Below, one piece after another: positions 24,201 to 35,974 of a DNA stretch of 64,000 nt. Numbering within the stretch: position 1 is the stretch's first letter; each line of letters opens with the position of its first letter. The notes under the pieces are model-generated. The model was not told where the DNA came from. It saw only the letters and a program-made list of their open reading frames with translations, and made no database searches. The position numbers and the translations under genes are program-made. The stretch is taken from NCBI RefSeq assembly GCF_000003815.2, contig NC_049994.1, forward strand, positions 10,645,751-10,709,750, given 5' to 3'. This stretch comes from Branchiostoma floridae. Its lineage: Eukaryota > Chordata > Leptocardii > Amphioxiformes > Branchiostomatidae.

Positions 24201-24480
24201 ATGAAGTCAATTCGGACTCTTTATATGATAGCGTGAACCAAGGGCTCTAGATCCCTTTACAATAATGAGATTCTTTAGGAGCTACAATTGCTGGACAGGG
24301 AAAACAATATGAAAGTCTTGTTCACGTCTGTAGTTCAAGTCTGACGTCTCGTTCCCCGATTAGTCACGAGTGACGTTGGGACAGAGAGCACCAAATGATG
24401 TACCGTTATATATATTTCTATAACGCACTACCTGATCATAAGATATTCACATCGGATCATCGTCCGCCATATGGTCTCAA
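21240..24480. other. non-coding or unresolved stretch with two long minus-strand frames
   Basis: Contains minus-strand open frames of 171 codons (21270-21785) and 185 codons (22108-22665). Neither shows a recognisable domain, a signal peptide or convincing splice context, and both coincide with GC-richer DNA. 22900-24480 is AT-rich and featureless. Confidence 0.4.
22108..22665 (-). other. unassigned 185-codon open frame
   Basis: A long minus-strand frame starting MTGHGLPLL. It is rich in cysteine (for example CLCKICRR near residue 11 and CKKCWQSFC near 137) but has no motif spacing I can match to a zinc finger or extracellular module. Two plus-strand frames overlap it, so raised GC may explain all three. 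I do not recognise a function and consider it more likely fortuitous than real. Confidence 0.12.
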
Positions 24481-25134
24481 TTTCACAAAGAAGTGACTCA
24501 CAATTCCAGGGGGGTCGTAGGTAAAGTTCACAAACCTCCCAGGGGGGTGGTGCTTTTTATTACTTATTTAAAGTTCACTTGGTTCACAAAGGTGATGCTA
24601 CCTAACAATACACTCAGACAGACGGGGAATTCTCTTGTGCTTCGTTCATATGTTGATATTCATAAATCCTATCTTTAAATGTTACAACTAGCAAAACTAA
24701 AAAGAAGGTAAAAGTCGTGTGAGAAGTAAAAGTTGTGGTAATGCCTTAGGAATCTGAAAAATCATTTATGGTCTTCAGAATACAATAAATCTTGATGATT
24801 TATGGCAATTAGAATATCATTTTTACACATGATAGATTGTAACAAACCAGTAAATTCACTTTTAGTTTAATTCCAGCAATCACATATGTTTTCTACATTG
24901 TTACAAAATATTTGAACAACTCAAAGCGTCACTGAGAACCTTTTGAATCAAGGACTCACAAAGACACGATCAACATGCTAGTACGAAGTGACCATTTCTG
25001 ACATGTAACGTTGTAACTCTTGTTTCACTTTATTCCCTGTACCTTTCAAGAATCTAACAAGGGTAACATCATGGTATTTGGACAATAAGTGAAGGTGCAG
25101 TCTGGATTGACCATAAAGGTGTAATGGGTGTGGT

Positions 25135-25147
25135 GTTGCTAGGTAAC
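25135..25147. promoter_or_regulatory. RFX X-box GTTGCTAGGTAAC
   Basis: A palindromic X-box with a one-base spacer, matching known RFX half-sites GTTGCY and RGYAAC. Target unknown. Confidence 0.4.
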
Positions 25148-25376
25148 AAGAACAGGAACACTTCAAGCAGATGGGGGGGTCTAGGTGTATGCATTTTTCT
25201 GACGTATATTTTTGTGTAACATGACACTGTCTGGCCCAGGAAGGGTTAAACTTCACCTTCAAGACTGAGACAGCTGTTCAGCCAGATCACATGACTGCCA
25301 TATTTGGTAATATGTTCATCCATCTCATGCAAATGAGGCTCCACATCTTCACCTGTAGGAAGACAAAACAATACCT

Positions 25377-25397
25377 CCTTTTTTATGGAGGTAACAA
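25377..25397. repeat. miniature hairpin, TACCTCC/GGAGGTA arms
   Basis: Seven-base arms with a T-rich loop. The arms match the termini of the 1.04-kb element at 54157-55198, so this may be two family ends brought together or the terminal hairpin alone. Confidence 0.4.
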
Positions 25398-26496
25398 GAA
25401 AATATGTCAAGGTCACAGACATGTCATGATATCATCTTACACATTGTGTTATCTGACTGTACCATCATATACATATCAAGACGATTAAAAAGGGATTTAA
25501 TATATATGCAACCCTCATTCACAGGGTAGTGTAAATGGTATAATATCATAATGTTATATGGCTTTATGTATTACTGTATATCATTGAATGAGTACAAATT
25601 TAGACAGAGAAAGAGGATGAAAATCCTGCTGTTATCATTCCATAGTTTGTCATTTTAAGCTTATGAAAACACATTTTCATCTATTTCATGTAATGAAGTT
25701 TAGATTTTTGGGATGGAAAGGGTAAAATTTCTATCTATCCCATCAAGCAAATTTCAGTCCCAGAATGGAGAGACAGGTCCCGGAGACAGCCCTGGAATGG
25801 AACAGTCCAGTAGTTCTACCTGAGTACCATTATTCCCAGTTAGTATGACAGCAGAAGTCCCCCGGGAGTACACACCTGATGTAAGAATAAACCCACTCTC
25901 AGCTGGAGCGACCTGAGCAGTCAACAACCATGCAGGTGATAAGCCCATAGCATCATGGGAAGGATTGGACCCACCATGTTTTTGGACAGGTGGATGTGAA
26001 ACATGTCAGTAGGGTAGAAAGCAATGAAAATGTATTCTATGTATACTTCTAAGGGTTTCACAGAGAATTGTAATTGCAAGTTGTTGAAAATGACTGAAAA
26101 GAAAATTTTATTTGATTATAGTGTTGGTAGATCTGACACTGCAAAAATGGTAACAATCAATTCTGATCTTGAAAAGTACCTGGCACCCGAAATATTGCGC
26201 TACATCACACATTGGCTCTGTCAACTTTGAAACGTTATTCATATTTCACAGCACTTTTGGAAACATTGTGAAATGACTATGTTGTATTTAAGCACAATTC
26301 ATAACAGATCACGATGTAGGAAAAAGCATCATTTTATGTGTCTCAGTTGATCTAAGTTGCTTCAAAAGCGAGTAACAAAAATGTGATTGGCAGGCACAAT
26401 GTCTTGTATCTATCTTTTCATCCCCCAAATATGAAAGATTCTAACTTACATTCAGAGTGGGTATGACTGACAAGTCTGGAGGAAGTGACATCATCG

Positions 26497-26510
26497 GTTG
26501 CCTGGGTAAC
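26497..26510. promoter_or_regulatory. RFX X-box GTTGCCTGGGTAAC
   Basis: Matches the RFX consensus with both half-sites intact and a two-base spacer. Lies in otherwise featureless sequence. Confidence 0.4.
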
Positions 26511-27699
26511 ATCACTGTCAACAAGATCAATGAAAGGCCAAGGTTGTACTTTGGTGTCTGGCTCGTATCATACTGACAGTTGGGTTTACTGTTTCATATT
26601 TCATCATATCAAATTTCATAGACATTTTTTTGTAAAAAAAAAACAGGTTTCTAAAACATTTCTCAGTAAGTTTGTCTACAGCATCTTCTTTATGGTGAAA
26701 GATGCATGCATTTTTGCATCATAAGGGTGAACAGACTTTTCTCGAAAGATTTTGAGAATATTTCTCCCTTTTTGTTGCTTGTATGCCAGATGGCTGTCAC
26801 CTGGTGTGTCAAACTTAGCACAATCACCGGACAGAACAGTTCAACCAGAGAGCCTCTGACGTCCCCAACCTTCCACGCATTAAGCAAGCTGACAGCTCAG
26901 CTGAGAGAGCAGATTCCATCAAGTGTCATCCTACCTGACAGGGTGATCTTCCACTGACATGCGAGGGCCCGCCCTTTTCTCACCTGGTCCCCAACTGTCC
27001 TGGGAGATAACGCATTAAGGGCTGCGCTTGTCATCGTGACAGTTCTGTCACTCATCTCTAGTGACAACAACTAGAAGCTCTTAATATGAGACTTTGATTT
27101 CAACATTCCAACTTTAATGCCACTACTGTTCACATTCAGGTTATCATTACTAAGGCCACCCTAATTCAATTTCTTGGTTCACAGATTTTAGGAACAAATG
27201 ATAGATTTGAATAACAAAATGAAAAAAGCGTCTTAGGGGAGAGTCTGTATCTTGGAGCACACAGTTGTCACAGCCCACTGTTTTTATGATATCCTCTTGC
27301 TAACAGTTTACATAAATAGGAGTGAGAACCAAGGATTTCTATTGGTGTGGCTTAAAGGATGCAACTTTAAAAGCACAGACAGCAGACTGGACAAGAGTAA
27401 AATCCAGGAGATATCTCTCATAACCTTCATGGTCTAGCTGTCTCCTGAAGGATTTCAAAGATGTCATTAAACTACTACTACATCATCCAATGATGAATCA
27501 GGGAAGTATGGAGAAATTAGTGTCACCTGCAGGTGGACTGAAGTGAAGTTACTAAAAGCTTACATTGTGTGTGACAATTCAAGAAGATATTGCTTTCTTC
27601 ACTTTTCAGTTTAAGGTACATTAAGTCAACAACATACTTGGACAGAGATCAGACTTTTTGGCAAATGTATTAGTGGTCTGCTAATTTTAGCCCAACTGA

Positions 27700-28163
27700 T
27701 GTTGTATCAGTCAGCAAACAACGTTCCTCTATAGTTCCCGTCTTTGTGTCGTTTCCATCTCCCTCATTTTTTGAAATCCCATTTTGCCAATCCTTTTTAC
27801 ACTGACTCCATCCAAATTTATACATTACCCATCCCAAATGTTAGCAGACACACTCAATACGTCACAGATGATATGACAGGTGTACGTCCTAGCAGCAGTT
27901 TAACTTATGTTGTATCATGTTAAGGAATCCTTGGATGGATTTTTTTGTTCTGTGCTGCTACTCCATTAACAAAATCTCCTTGATTAACCGTATTGTTTGG
28001 AATCTCAATTTTTGCCTTCTTCTTCTTCTTTCAAGCTCCTTTTATTGTACTTGTTACGCTCCATCCAAACATTGTTTAACAGTATCACTACCCATCCCAA
28101 ATGTTAGCAGACACGTTCAATACATTCCGGATGATGTGACGGGTGTACGTTGCCACAGCGGTG
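27700..28163. repeat. local direct duplication, about 260-bp units
   Basis: ACCCATCCCAAATGTTAGCA and the 70 bases after it occur at 27827 and 28090 with about a dozen changes. The shared TGTTGTATCA upstream (27700 and 27908) shows that the duplication covers most of both units but with an internal indel of about 55 bases. Confidence 0.8.
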
Positions 28164-28164
28164 C

Positions 28165-28460
28165 TGACAGGTGAGTCCAGGTGCGCCCCCAGCCAGCCCG
28201 AACCTGCCACACCTGACACAACCCAAACAGACACTTCCCTGCCGCACACCCTCACACGGGCAGCGCCTCATGAATTATAGACCACCGTAAGTGCGCCGGG
28301 ACCCATTTTCCCAATCCACGCAGGAATGCCGATAATGCACCTCCACAAAGATAAGGTCTGGCCGAGAACGGCTTCCTCCATTACCGCACTCGCCAAACAT
28401 GTGCCGACTCCAAACTGCCAAATTAATTTGGGGTTAAAACCTGCATGCGATCGCGAGTGG
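28165..28460. promoter_or_regulatory. GC-rich candidate enhancer block
   Basis: A non-repetitive island richer in GC than its neighbours. It contains several E-box-like CACCTG/CACACCTG motifs, AGATAAGG (GATA type), CATGAATTATAG and AATTAATTTGG (homeodomain type). Such dense mixed motifs in low-repeat DNA resemble conserved regulatory elements, but conservation cannot be assessed here. Confidence 0.25.
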
Positions 28461-28469
28461 TGGAAATCC

Positions 28470-29460
28470 TCCCTCCCTGTGTCTGGACTATCCTAACTGT
28501 GCATGATTTGTTATGACAGTGCCCGTACTTGAGTAGTATTAGCTATGTCCACAGGGGAGATTGGTGCCCCTTTACCTGGATGATTTTATAGACGGATTAG
28601 CCTTTAATCACTTGTGCTAAAGAAAACCATTGAAAAGGTAAACGTAATAGATTTCCAAAGGTACATGCAGTTTTACCATGATTGTATAATTGCGTTTGTA
28701 TAACTTGTTTTATCCATTGTCAACAATTTGTAAGGGTATTGATAACATTTCTATAACGTGACCTCCCTACCCAATATCAATCATAGTAGAAAAATAATAT
28801 TTACTTACTGCTGAAGAAATTCATCCCACTACTAATTCTTCCTGATCCATCTCTTCCATCTTCAAATTAGCACAAAAAATCACAATTCTAGCACTTGTTG
28901 ATCCAATGTTTTAGTAGAACGTATTTTCCACTTTAACACTTCCACAAATCTGTGTTGACTTGTGTAAGAGTTGACATCATGGTGACAAGAAAAGCAGATC
29001 ATCCCCTTATCAAGGCTCATCATCCTGAAAGGATAATCTTTTCCTCCTCATCTCCGGATGAAATAATATGCGTCAAAATTACGATAAGACTCAAATGTCA
29101 TATTGGCGGATTAACGTCATGCTCGTCTGCCCTGAGCAGGATATAATGAAGATCAACTTCTGTTAATATTTGTTGGGAACGAGGAAGAGGAAGATACGGG
29201 AAGTATTAGCGGGGATTAGGTAGAATAGGAGACTGTCAGTCGATGGAACCTAATATCATTTACACTTGGGAATCACTCTGATAAGGAATCTCGGGGTGAA
29301 TGTCTTGTATTGGAATTTTTTCTTCCAACATTAGGCAACACTGAACCGGTTTTCTGACTTTAGATACTGATCAATATGTGTTAAACACTATGACATTACA
29401 TTGAAAACTGTGCTACCTTGTTTGAATGGCTATTGGCCATTAACTGTCATTCAGACTTGA
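28470..29460. other. non-coding stretch
   Basis: No gene, RNA or repeat end recognised. Confidence 0.45.
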
Positions 29461-29472
29461 GCATCTAAAAGG

Positions 29473-29683
29473 TACTCTCCAAGCAGAGGTTAGGCTTCGG
29501 CTTTTTATAAAACATTTTTTAGTCATTTTTATCGGGCTTTCTATTTTGTATTTTATCCTGCTGTGTCAAAACCTAACGTTTGGCTGGCGTACTTCAAGAA
29601 AAATGACAAAATAGAAAGCCTGATAAAAACAACTAAAAATAACGTTAAAAAACAGCCAGAGCCTAACCTCTGCTTGGAGAGTA
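29473..29683. mobile_element. 211-bp hAT-like MITE with perfect 8-bp TSD
   Basis: Inverted ends read TACTCTCCAAGCAGAGGTTA, and pairing continues for more than 60 bases inward with interruptions (for example GGCTTTCTATTTTGT against ACAAAATAGAAAGCC). CTAAAAGG flanks both sides exactly (29465-29472 and 29684-29691). An 8-bp duplication is characteristic of hAT transposases. The 70-codon frame inside (29563-29775) has no similarity I recognise and runs out of the element. Confidence 0.9.
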
Positions 29684-30059
29684 CTAAAAGGTACAAAAGA
29701 CAGGAAAAGTTGCTTCCAGGTGACAAAAATTGCCGACTACACGGCTACTCCAAATGTGCCCAAACAAGCGAGTAATTACAACTTATCTCATCTGTATTGT
29801 GTGCAATTTGACACACGTTATACACTCTTTCACACACGTTCAAACTCAGTGTCATTGGCAAAGTATTGCTCATGAATTTTGCATGACATCTGCTAAAGTC
29901 TGTCTGACTCTTCAAAGGGAATTTGATTGGCCTGCATTTTCACACCTGCTGGGTGTAACCTGTATCAAATTATCTAATAGTATATTGTAAAACTGTACAG
30001 GTGTGCAGAAGGCATCTACATCCTTAAGGGTAACGTTACTGGAAAACGTGGGGAGGGAG

Positions 30060-30174
30060 TAGCCTCCATCGCCAGCCAGCTGTCAGAAAAGGCCAGCAAT
30101 CAGCGACCCAGTACAAAAAGAAATGGCCAGCAAAAGTGCCAAAAAAGGCCATAGAGAGCCTGCTATGGAGGCTA
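30060..30174. mobile_element. 115-bp MITE with perfect 9-bp TSD
   Basis: Inverted ends TAGCCTCCAT / ATGGAGGCTA are perfect for ten bases and continue imperfectly. GGGAGGGAG flanks both ends (30051-30059 and 30175-30183). Nine bases suggests Mutator-type mobilisation; eight, and hence hAT, is possible because of the G-rich repeat. The interior has repeated GGCCAGCA and GGCCATAGAG motifs and no coding capacity. Confidence 0.85.
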
Positions 30175-30189
30175 GGGAGGGAGATCATA

Positions 30190-32335
30190 CCTTCTAAGTA
30201 TACTTTGTCCACTCAAGTACTTGTTTTCAACCTCAAACACTGCAATTTTGTACAAGCCTTTCTTTTTTTAAATATAAGGTTTATTGCAAATTCATGCCCA
30301 TGGGGCTTATTGCAAGTGAACAAAATTTAATACATGAAATGATTAAAAACAGAAAAAAGAACACTTTGGTAATCCCTGACTCTCACACTGTCAGACATAC
30401 ATGTAGGAGAACTTTCCTTCCAACAACAGTATAGAACAAACTTCCATAGAAAATATCTAACGTTACCACTAGAAATACACAGACGTTGAAATATGAAGTA
30501 AGGTCTTTCCTCAGGGCACTCTGACAGTGTTCTGTCTACCTAGTCCTGCTGCTACCTGTACAACAGTTTACAGAAAAACACTTAGTATATGTGTTAAGTG
30601 AAATTTCAAGTATAAAATAATTAGGAGCTGCCCCCTACCAATTTCCTAGATAGCCATGACTTACCCCCACAAACATGTACTACACCGTTTTATCTTGATT
30701 AATGCACAACCATGAAAAGAGATGAACTAATTTACACCCTTCCCTGTGTAGTTTACCCGTCAAACAACTTGTTACCAACTGTCAAAAACTGTCCGGGGTA
30801 TGAAAGAAGCCATCGCTCAAAATTAATGTTACCAACGAGTTAACTATGTCGCCGCAATTTTTTGGTCATGACTTGTGTTTTTTGTCAGAGATGGAGTGGT
30901 CTCGAGAGTATATCGCACTTCACACAAATCATGCCCAATTATAGAACACACACACAGTCTTCACCTTTTATGGGAAGGTAACCATAAAAACTACAATATG
31001 GGATGTAAAAATGACGTCTGTGAAAATTGCATAATACAGGTGGTCTGGATTATGTCTATTCCAATTTCTGTAATTATTCTACTGCCCAGATAGTCCATGT
31101 AACTACAATTGAACAATGAGTGGTTTTGGCAGAGACAATTGAAGCCAGGGCCGACCCAATGTAATTTGTCGGTTTGAGGCTTTAGAGACAGTATTCTGAA
31201 TTGAAAAAATGAACATGACAATTGAGTCGTAAGTAACCTTAAATACCTTGATTAAAACAGTTTAAGGGAGTGACTGCAGCCAATGGTCACACCCTGATAT
31301 AAAAAGATAGACTACAACAGAGTCAACTTTTTCTCTGAACCCCATTTTCATGATGTCCTCTTGATAAATGTTGAAGTACTTCGCAAGGCCAAAAAATTCA
31401 ACTTTCCTCTTCAGGTACATACATTTTAAGATACAAAAACACTTTTATTTTGACTTTTATTCTCCGTCTGGAATAGGTAACTTATTTCAGTTTTTCTTCA
31501 GTAGATGTTTTACCTTCCTCTGAACAAGAAAATGTCCTAAGAGAGGTTGGTTTCCCAAAAATAAGCTCTTTGGGACATCAATGCCAGCAGTGCTGTCAAA
31601 CCAGTCCCTGGGGATCACTTAAGAGGCCCTTTTTCTACTATTATATCCAGCATCCTTTTATCACATCAGTGATTTATGCATCAGTGAAAATAACAACCTA
31701 CTATTACATGACAATCCAAATTGTACCCTTTCCGACTACCAAGTGTAACTTCCCCATGCAATTTTGTACACGCCCTGTGCAATCATGAGATTTTAGGATA
31801 TTTTCAGGATAGAAAATGGACTAGAAAATGCAGTTATTAATATCAAAGTATAGCCTATAGTCTCAAGAGCCTATAATATTTGAAACTGAATTATGCTATT
31901 TTCGATGAGCTCAGAATAAAAGTACAATCTTTAACTTCAAATAATCTGAGATTGTGGTACTTGATATGTCATACAAGTATTATTATTTGCCAGAGTCTTC
32001 ATGGATATTTTATAGAATCTTGCCAGACCCTTTTAGACCCCCTAATGGTAACTACAACAATATCTATTTCTGACCAAAAGCAAACAAACAAGACACTGTA
32101 CCCTACAGCTGAAGGCTTATTATAGCGCTAGTTTACATATCTTCCTCGCTACTAACTGACACATCAAATTCTGATGCGTGTGAGTGTAACATAATTTGCT
32201 AACAAAGTTTCACTTCAAGGCTAATGGCAATTCAGCAATATGGCCACATTTCAATTTCAAACTTTTGTCATGGAAGAAATCACATTTTTGCTTACAATTG
32301 CTCCTATCCACATATTTCTATTTCATTCATGGAAT
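30190..32335. other. non-coding stretch
   Basis: AT-rich sequence without supported features. Confidence 0.45.
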
Positions 32336-32340
32336 AATTA

Positions 32341-32519
32341 GGCCATCTTTTTTTTTATTAAACGGATGACATCTGTGCACCCATCAAAAAAAGTTTTCCA
32401 CCATACTTTTAAATTGTACAAAGCAGCAGAGTAAATATGTGCCATAAATTGACAAAATATTAGAAAATGGGTACCAATGTGAGGATGTCATCCATATATT
32501 AAAGCAAATCAACATGGCC
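32341..32519. mobile_element. 179-bp Harbinger-like MITE, copy 1
   Basis: Ends GGCCAT / ATGGCC, with the right terminus carrying GGATGTCATCCAT and AAATCAACATGGCC. TTA flanks both sides exactly (32338-32340 and 32520-32522). A 3-bp TWA duplication is diagnostic of PIF/Harbinger elements. A longer relative is at 38777-39108. Confidence 0.8.
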
Positions 32520-32524
32520 TTACA

Positions 32525-33000
32525 AAAGAACCAAAATGAAGACACTGGTAATATCATCCCTATCCAATATAAGTGCCATAAAACATCAGCAAAATTTCAA
32601 AAACTGATAAAATTTCAGGATTTGGAAAATTCAAAATTGAAAGTGCTCAAAGGGGCCTTTTGCTCCACCAAAGGGAGCAAAGAGGATTAGGTAGGTAACC
32701 CGCAACTGCTCTCCAAGAGTGCTCCAAACAGATCTTTAAATTTGCTCCATCTTACTCTTAGGAGTTGCACCTGCACCTTTCTTTAGCCATTTAGTACCAT
32801 ACCAGAGTGTCTAGGCCTGTAATACTGTGTAACTATAAACCCTCACATCTATCTATCTACCTCATCCCAGCTCCATCACATGTCACAGCTGGCATCTCCT
32901 CCCTGTCTTCACATAAATCATCAGGTAACCTCATACTTTACATGCTCATCCCATCCTCTCCACTGGTACAACTGTCTATGACTCAATAAAAGCTGTGTAA
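32525..33000. other. non-coding stretch
   Basis: Contains repeated GCTCC/GGAGC words near 32660-32760 but no defined element. Confidence 0.4.
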
Positions 33001-33039
33001 AACAAGATATCAAGACCATAGTACTTAGTGTGTTCAGGT

Positions 33040-33245
33040 CAAGAAATATCATAAACAGAAGTTCAGCTGCAGTACCAAGCTCACATACCAGGGGGCCCAA
33101 AATCAACGTTGAACTTTGTCTTTCCAACATACCAAATATCATCGTAATCCATCCAGAGGTTCTCGAGTTAAAGCTGACTACAAAAATTTGGAAACACAGA
33201 CAGACACACCCAAAACTATATCTCCATTTCTGAAGGAGATAACAA
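33040..33245. mobile_element. fragment related to the 54157-55198 element
   Basis: Shares, in order, GCAGTACCAAG, AGGGGGCCCAAAATC, ACCAAATATCATCGTAATCC, ATCCAGNNGTTCTTGAGTTA-like text, an ACAGACAGACA run and a terminal CTCC/GGAG hairpin with the right third of the 54157-55198 element. The left part is absent. Confidence 0.7.
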
Positions 33246-33249
33246 TTAC

Positions 33250-34670
33250 TGTAAAAAAAAAAAACATTATACACATGCAACATTTAACATTTATACACTC
33301 ATGACCTCCTGCACACAACAGTTGACCTTGACACAGATATTATGAGCAAAGTTTGTTCATTAAAAATTGATTATTCAACATTTCATGACACCAACAAAAC
33401 ATAAAAAGGCAGAACACTTTAAGTTTGTCTCATTGGAAAATTGAGATAGAAAGAGGAAAATGCAGCTACCCTATAATGGCAGCCCTCAGACTGTAGACTA
33501 TAAACCCAAGTGACACAATACACTACTTGAGCTCAGGGATAGGTTTCACACAAATACATCATCCTACTCTTGGCCTGGGGCAAAGTGAGGCAACCATTTT
33601 TTTCTCGCACGCTACTGTAAGGCAACCGCCAGATCTATCTTTCTCCTGTCGCTCCGAGCACCTTTTGATGTACATACCTTTCATCCTCAATTACATACTA
33701 GAGTATTACACACAAACCTCACAGCCATGGTGATAACATATGATATACAACACAACAAATGAACCAAGTACGCTAAAAACGACTACCTTAGCCCTAGAAG
33801 GCGACCAGTTGTCCTTTGTTTATGACCACGGTGATATATGTTTCAGGGTCACCACCAGCGACAGCGGACCTTTAGTGTCTAATTTGTGGGGTCAGGGGAT
33901 GGCCCTAGTAAACAGTAGCATCTTGTCTAGCTGCCAGTACAGTGGGGGGTTTGGTGATGAATGTCATCCTTGGGTGAGTGGGGTTTTCCCCAGACAGGGA
34001 TGGTGTCTGACTGTCATGGTGTGGCGCCAGAGTGAAATATCTCTGTCCTGATTTTGAAAGAGACACCATTACAGGAACATAGTTAGGATCGGTGTACCAC
34101 ACATAAGTCTTCTTCCTCTGACTCTGTGCCAAGTTCTAGACATGAACACAGCCACACAAGACCCATTGTACTTGCACAAGTGTATTTTTCTCAAGTGAGA
34201 AAAACAAAATGGAAGGAATAAGTTTAATTGCTTACATTCTGGCAACAACTGAAGAAATTAAAATAATCTTGGCCCATAGAAATAAAACAAGACATGATTT
34301 ATATGCATTTGATTTCCTACAAGTCTTTGACAGTGATTGGCAGTGCAGGGAAGGTTAATAAACTAAAAGGTCCCAGACAAGGAAAAGGTTTTAGGGTGAG
34401 TGTGACTGTCAGAGGCAAGGAGTCAATCAAACAAGTGTCCTGCTGACAAGGCCAGTTGTTCACAGTAGCAGCTCCTGTTCAGGCTTCACTGCTAATCTTG
34501 AGGAGTGAGGACTGATTGCAGCTGGGGATGGGGTGGTGGCAGTCCTCTACACCTGCACAGGGCTGTTGGACACCATCCATGAAGATGCGCCTCCAGTGAC
34601 CTAAAAAAAAGACAAAAAAATTGGTATGTGAACTTTCATATGAATATTAAGTTGCTAAAAAGATCATTTT
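33250..34670. other. non-coding stretch
   Basis: A 103-codon plus-strand frame (33740-34051) has several cysteines and tryptophans but no recognisable domain or splice boundaries. Confidence 0.4.
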
Positions 34671-34677
34671 AGGAATT

Positions 34678-34910
34678 CAAAGGAACCCGAAAATCCTTGT
34701 TGAAAGAAAAAGAATCCTGAAAATCCATGTCGAAAGAAAGGGGAACCCGAAAATCCATGTTGAAAGAAAAAGAAATCCAAGAATCCTTGTTGAAAAAAAA
34801 GGAAACCGAAAATCCATGTCGAAAGAAAAAGGAACCCCAAAATCCTTCTCAAAAAGAAAAGGAAACAGAAAATTCATGTATAAAGAAAAAGGAACCCAAA
34901 AATCTTTTCA
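34678..34910. repeat. 30-bp minisatellite, about seven to eight units
   Basis: Units built on GAAAATCCATGTTGAAAGAA followed by AAGGAACCC recur every 30 bases or so. Because many units are a multiple of three, long frames are open on both strands: a lysine/glutamate-rich ten-residue repeat (KKKETENPCR type) on the plus strand and a phenylalanine-rich one on the minus strand. Frame breaks upstream argue against a real protein. Confidence 0.8.
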
Positions 34911-34919
34911 TACAGAAAA

Positions 34920-35800
34920 CTGACTCTGTGGATGACACAGAGCAGGAATGGGTAGTGACAGTACTGCCTGGAGCTATTCCCTACCGCTGGTGTGCTGGAG
35001 GATATACCACATGTCCCACCTGTCTCCCCCCATCTCCCTCCACATGGATCTCCCCAGCTACCCCTGTCAACAACCCTTCCCCTCCCACCACCCTCATGGC
35101 AACCCAAAAATCTGTCAGCGTTAAATACCTCATGCATCAGCCTCCTTGTCTTTTCCTTGACTATTAGGTAACCTCAGCCTTACCCCTCTAATCCATCATT
35201 GTTAATCTTCTGCCAGCGTAAACCGTGATTAAACCAGCGCTAAGTAGAGGTTTTCCGACAATTTGGTGCCTGGTTAATGAAAAAAGATGGATGTGCAAAT
35301 TTTCCGATTAAGATAATTGAACTCTGGCTTGTCTGTTGATTGTATTATCAAAACATGTTAATTAGAATCATAAAACAAACTTTCTCTGGTCGCCGAGAAA
35401 TGCTTAACTAGCTTTGGGGGAACTTGCTTCATTGATTATGTCAAAATCTGTTATTTTTCACCTAAAGGAACCCTGATCAGAATGCTCCTGGTTTTCTGTG
35501 CAACGATATTTTTGAACTCTTCAATGCTTTAACAATTATACAGTACTGTCACTTTCTTTCTAACACATACATTTAGAATGCCAATAATTTTAGGGCTTCC
35601 TACAGATACAGATACAGACTTTTGGAATTCAACAGTTTATAGCTAACTTTTGAAAAAAAAAGCTCAAAACAAACTATGTTGCAACAAGTTGACAAAAATA
35701 TACTTTGCTTTGACTGTATCAATCCTTTTATCAATTGGAAATTTTAAAAAAAGGACTTCATCATAACCCCCATGTAATGCCTCCAGTGCAATGACCTGGG
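34920..35800. other. non-coding stretch
   Basis: The 35160-35300 part is non-repetitive and contains TAATCC, GTAAACCG and GGTTAATG words of homeodomain and forkhead type. No gene. Confidence 0.35.
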
Positions 35801-35806
35801 GTAAAA

Positions 35807-35965
35807 TAATCTCCAAGCAGATCCTATGATGGCATAAGGTAGTAAACTGGCAAAGGAGTGCAATCAGCCAAGAGGTGTAGATTTGCCATGTAGCCAAACA
35901 CACCCCTAGGCCTCATGCAGCTTTTGATACTATCTTAGGCTAAGGTAGGATCTGCTTGGAGATTA
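35807..35965. mobile_element. 159-bp hAT-like MITE, CTCCAAGCAGATCCTA termini
   Basis: Perfect inverted ends TAATCTCCAAGCAGATCCTA over 20 bases apart from a spacer change just inside. Flanks GGGTAAAA (35799-35806) and GGGTAAGA (35966-35973) form an 8-bp duplication with one mismatch. Same family as 29473 and 10283. Confidence 0.85.
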
Positions 35966-35974
35966 GGGTAAGAT

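Larger units (their letters stand above)
24490..27630. other. non-coding stretch with two X-boxes
   Basis: No gene recognised. CAGGGGGGT occurs twice near 24508 and 24540. A short hairpin of TACCTCC and GGAGGTA arms lies at 25377-25397. X-boxes at 25135 and 26497 are listed separately. Confidence 0.45.

Noticed and set aside
25754-25948. 64-codon minus-strand frame with an exon-like stretch bounded by AG and GT
   Set aside because: The putative exon is only about 50 bases, with weak splice context and no recognisable protein.
34664-34877. Phenylalanine-rich minus-strand frames resembling membrane proteins
   Set aside because: They are the reverse reading of a 30-bp minisatellite.
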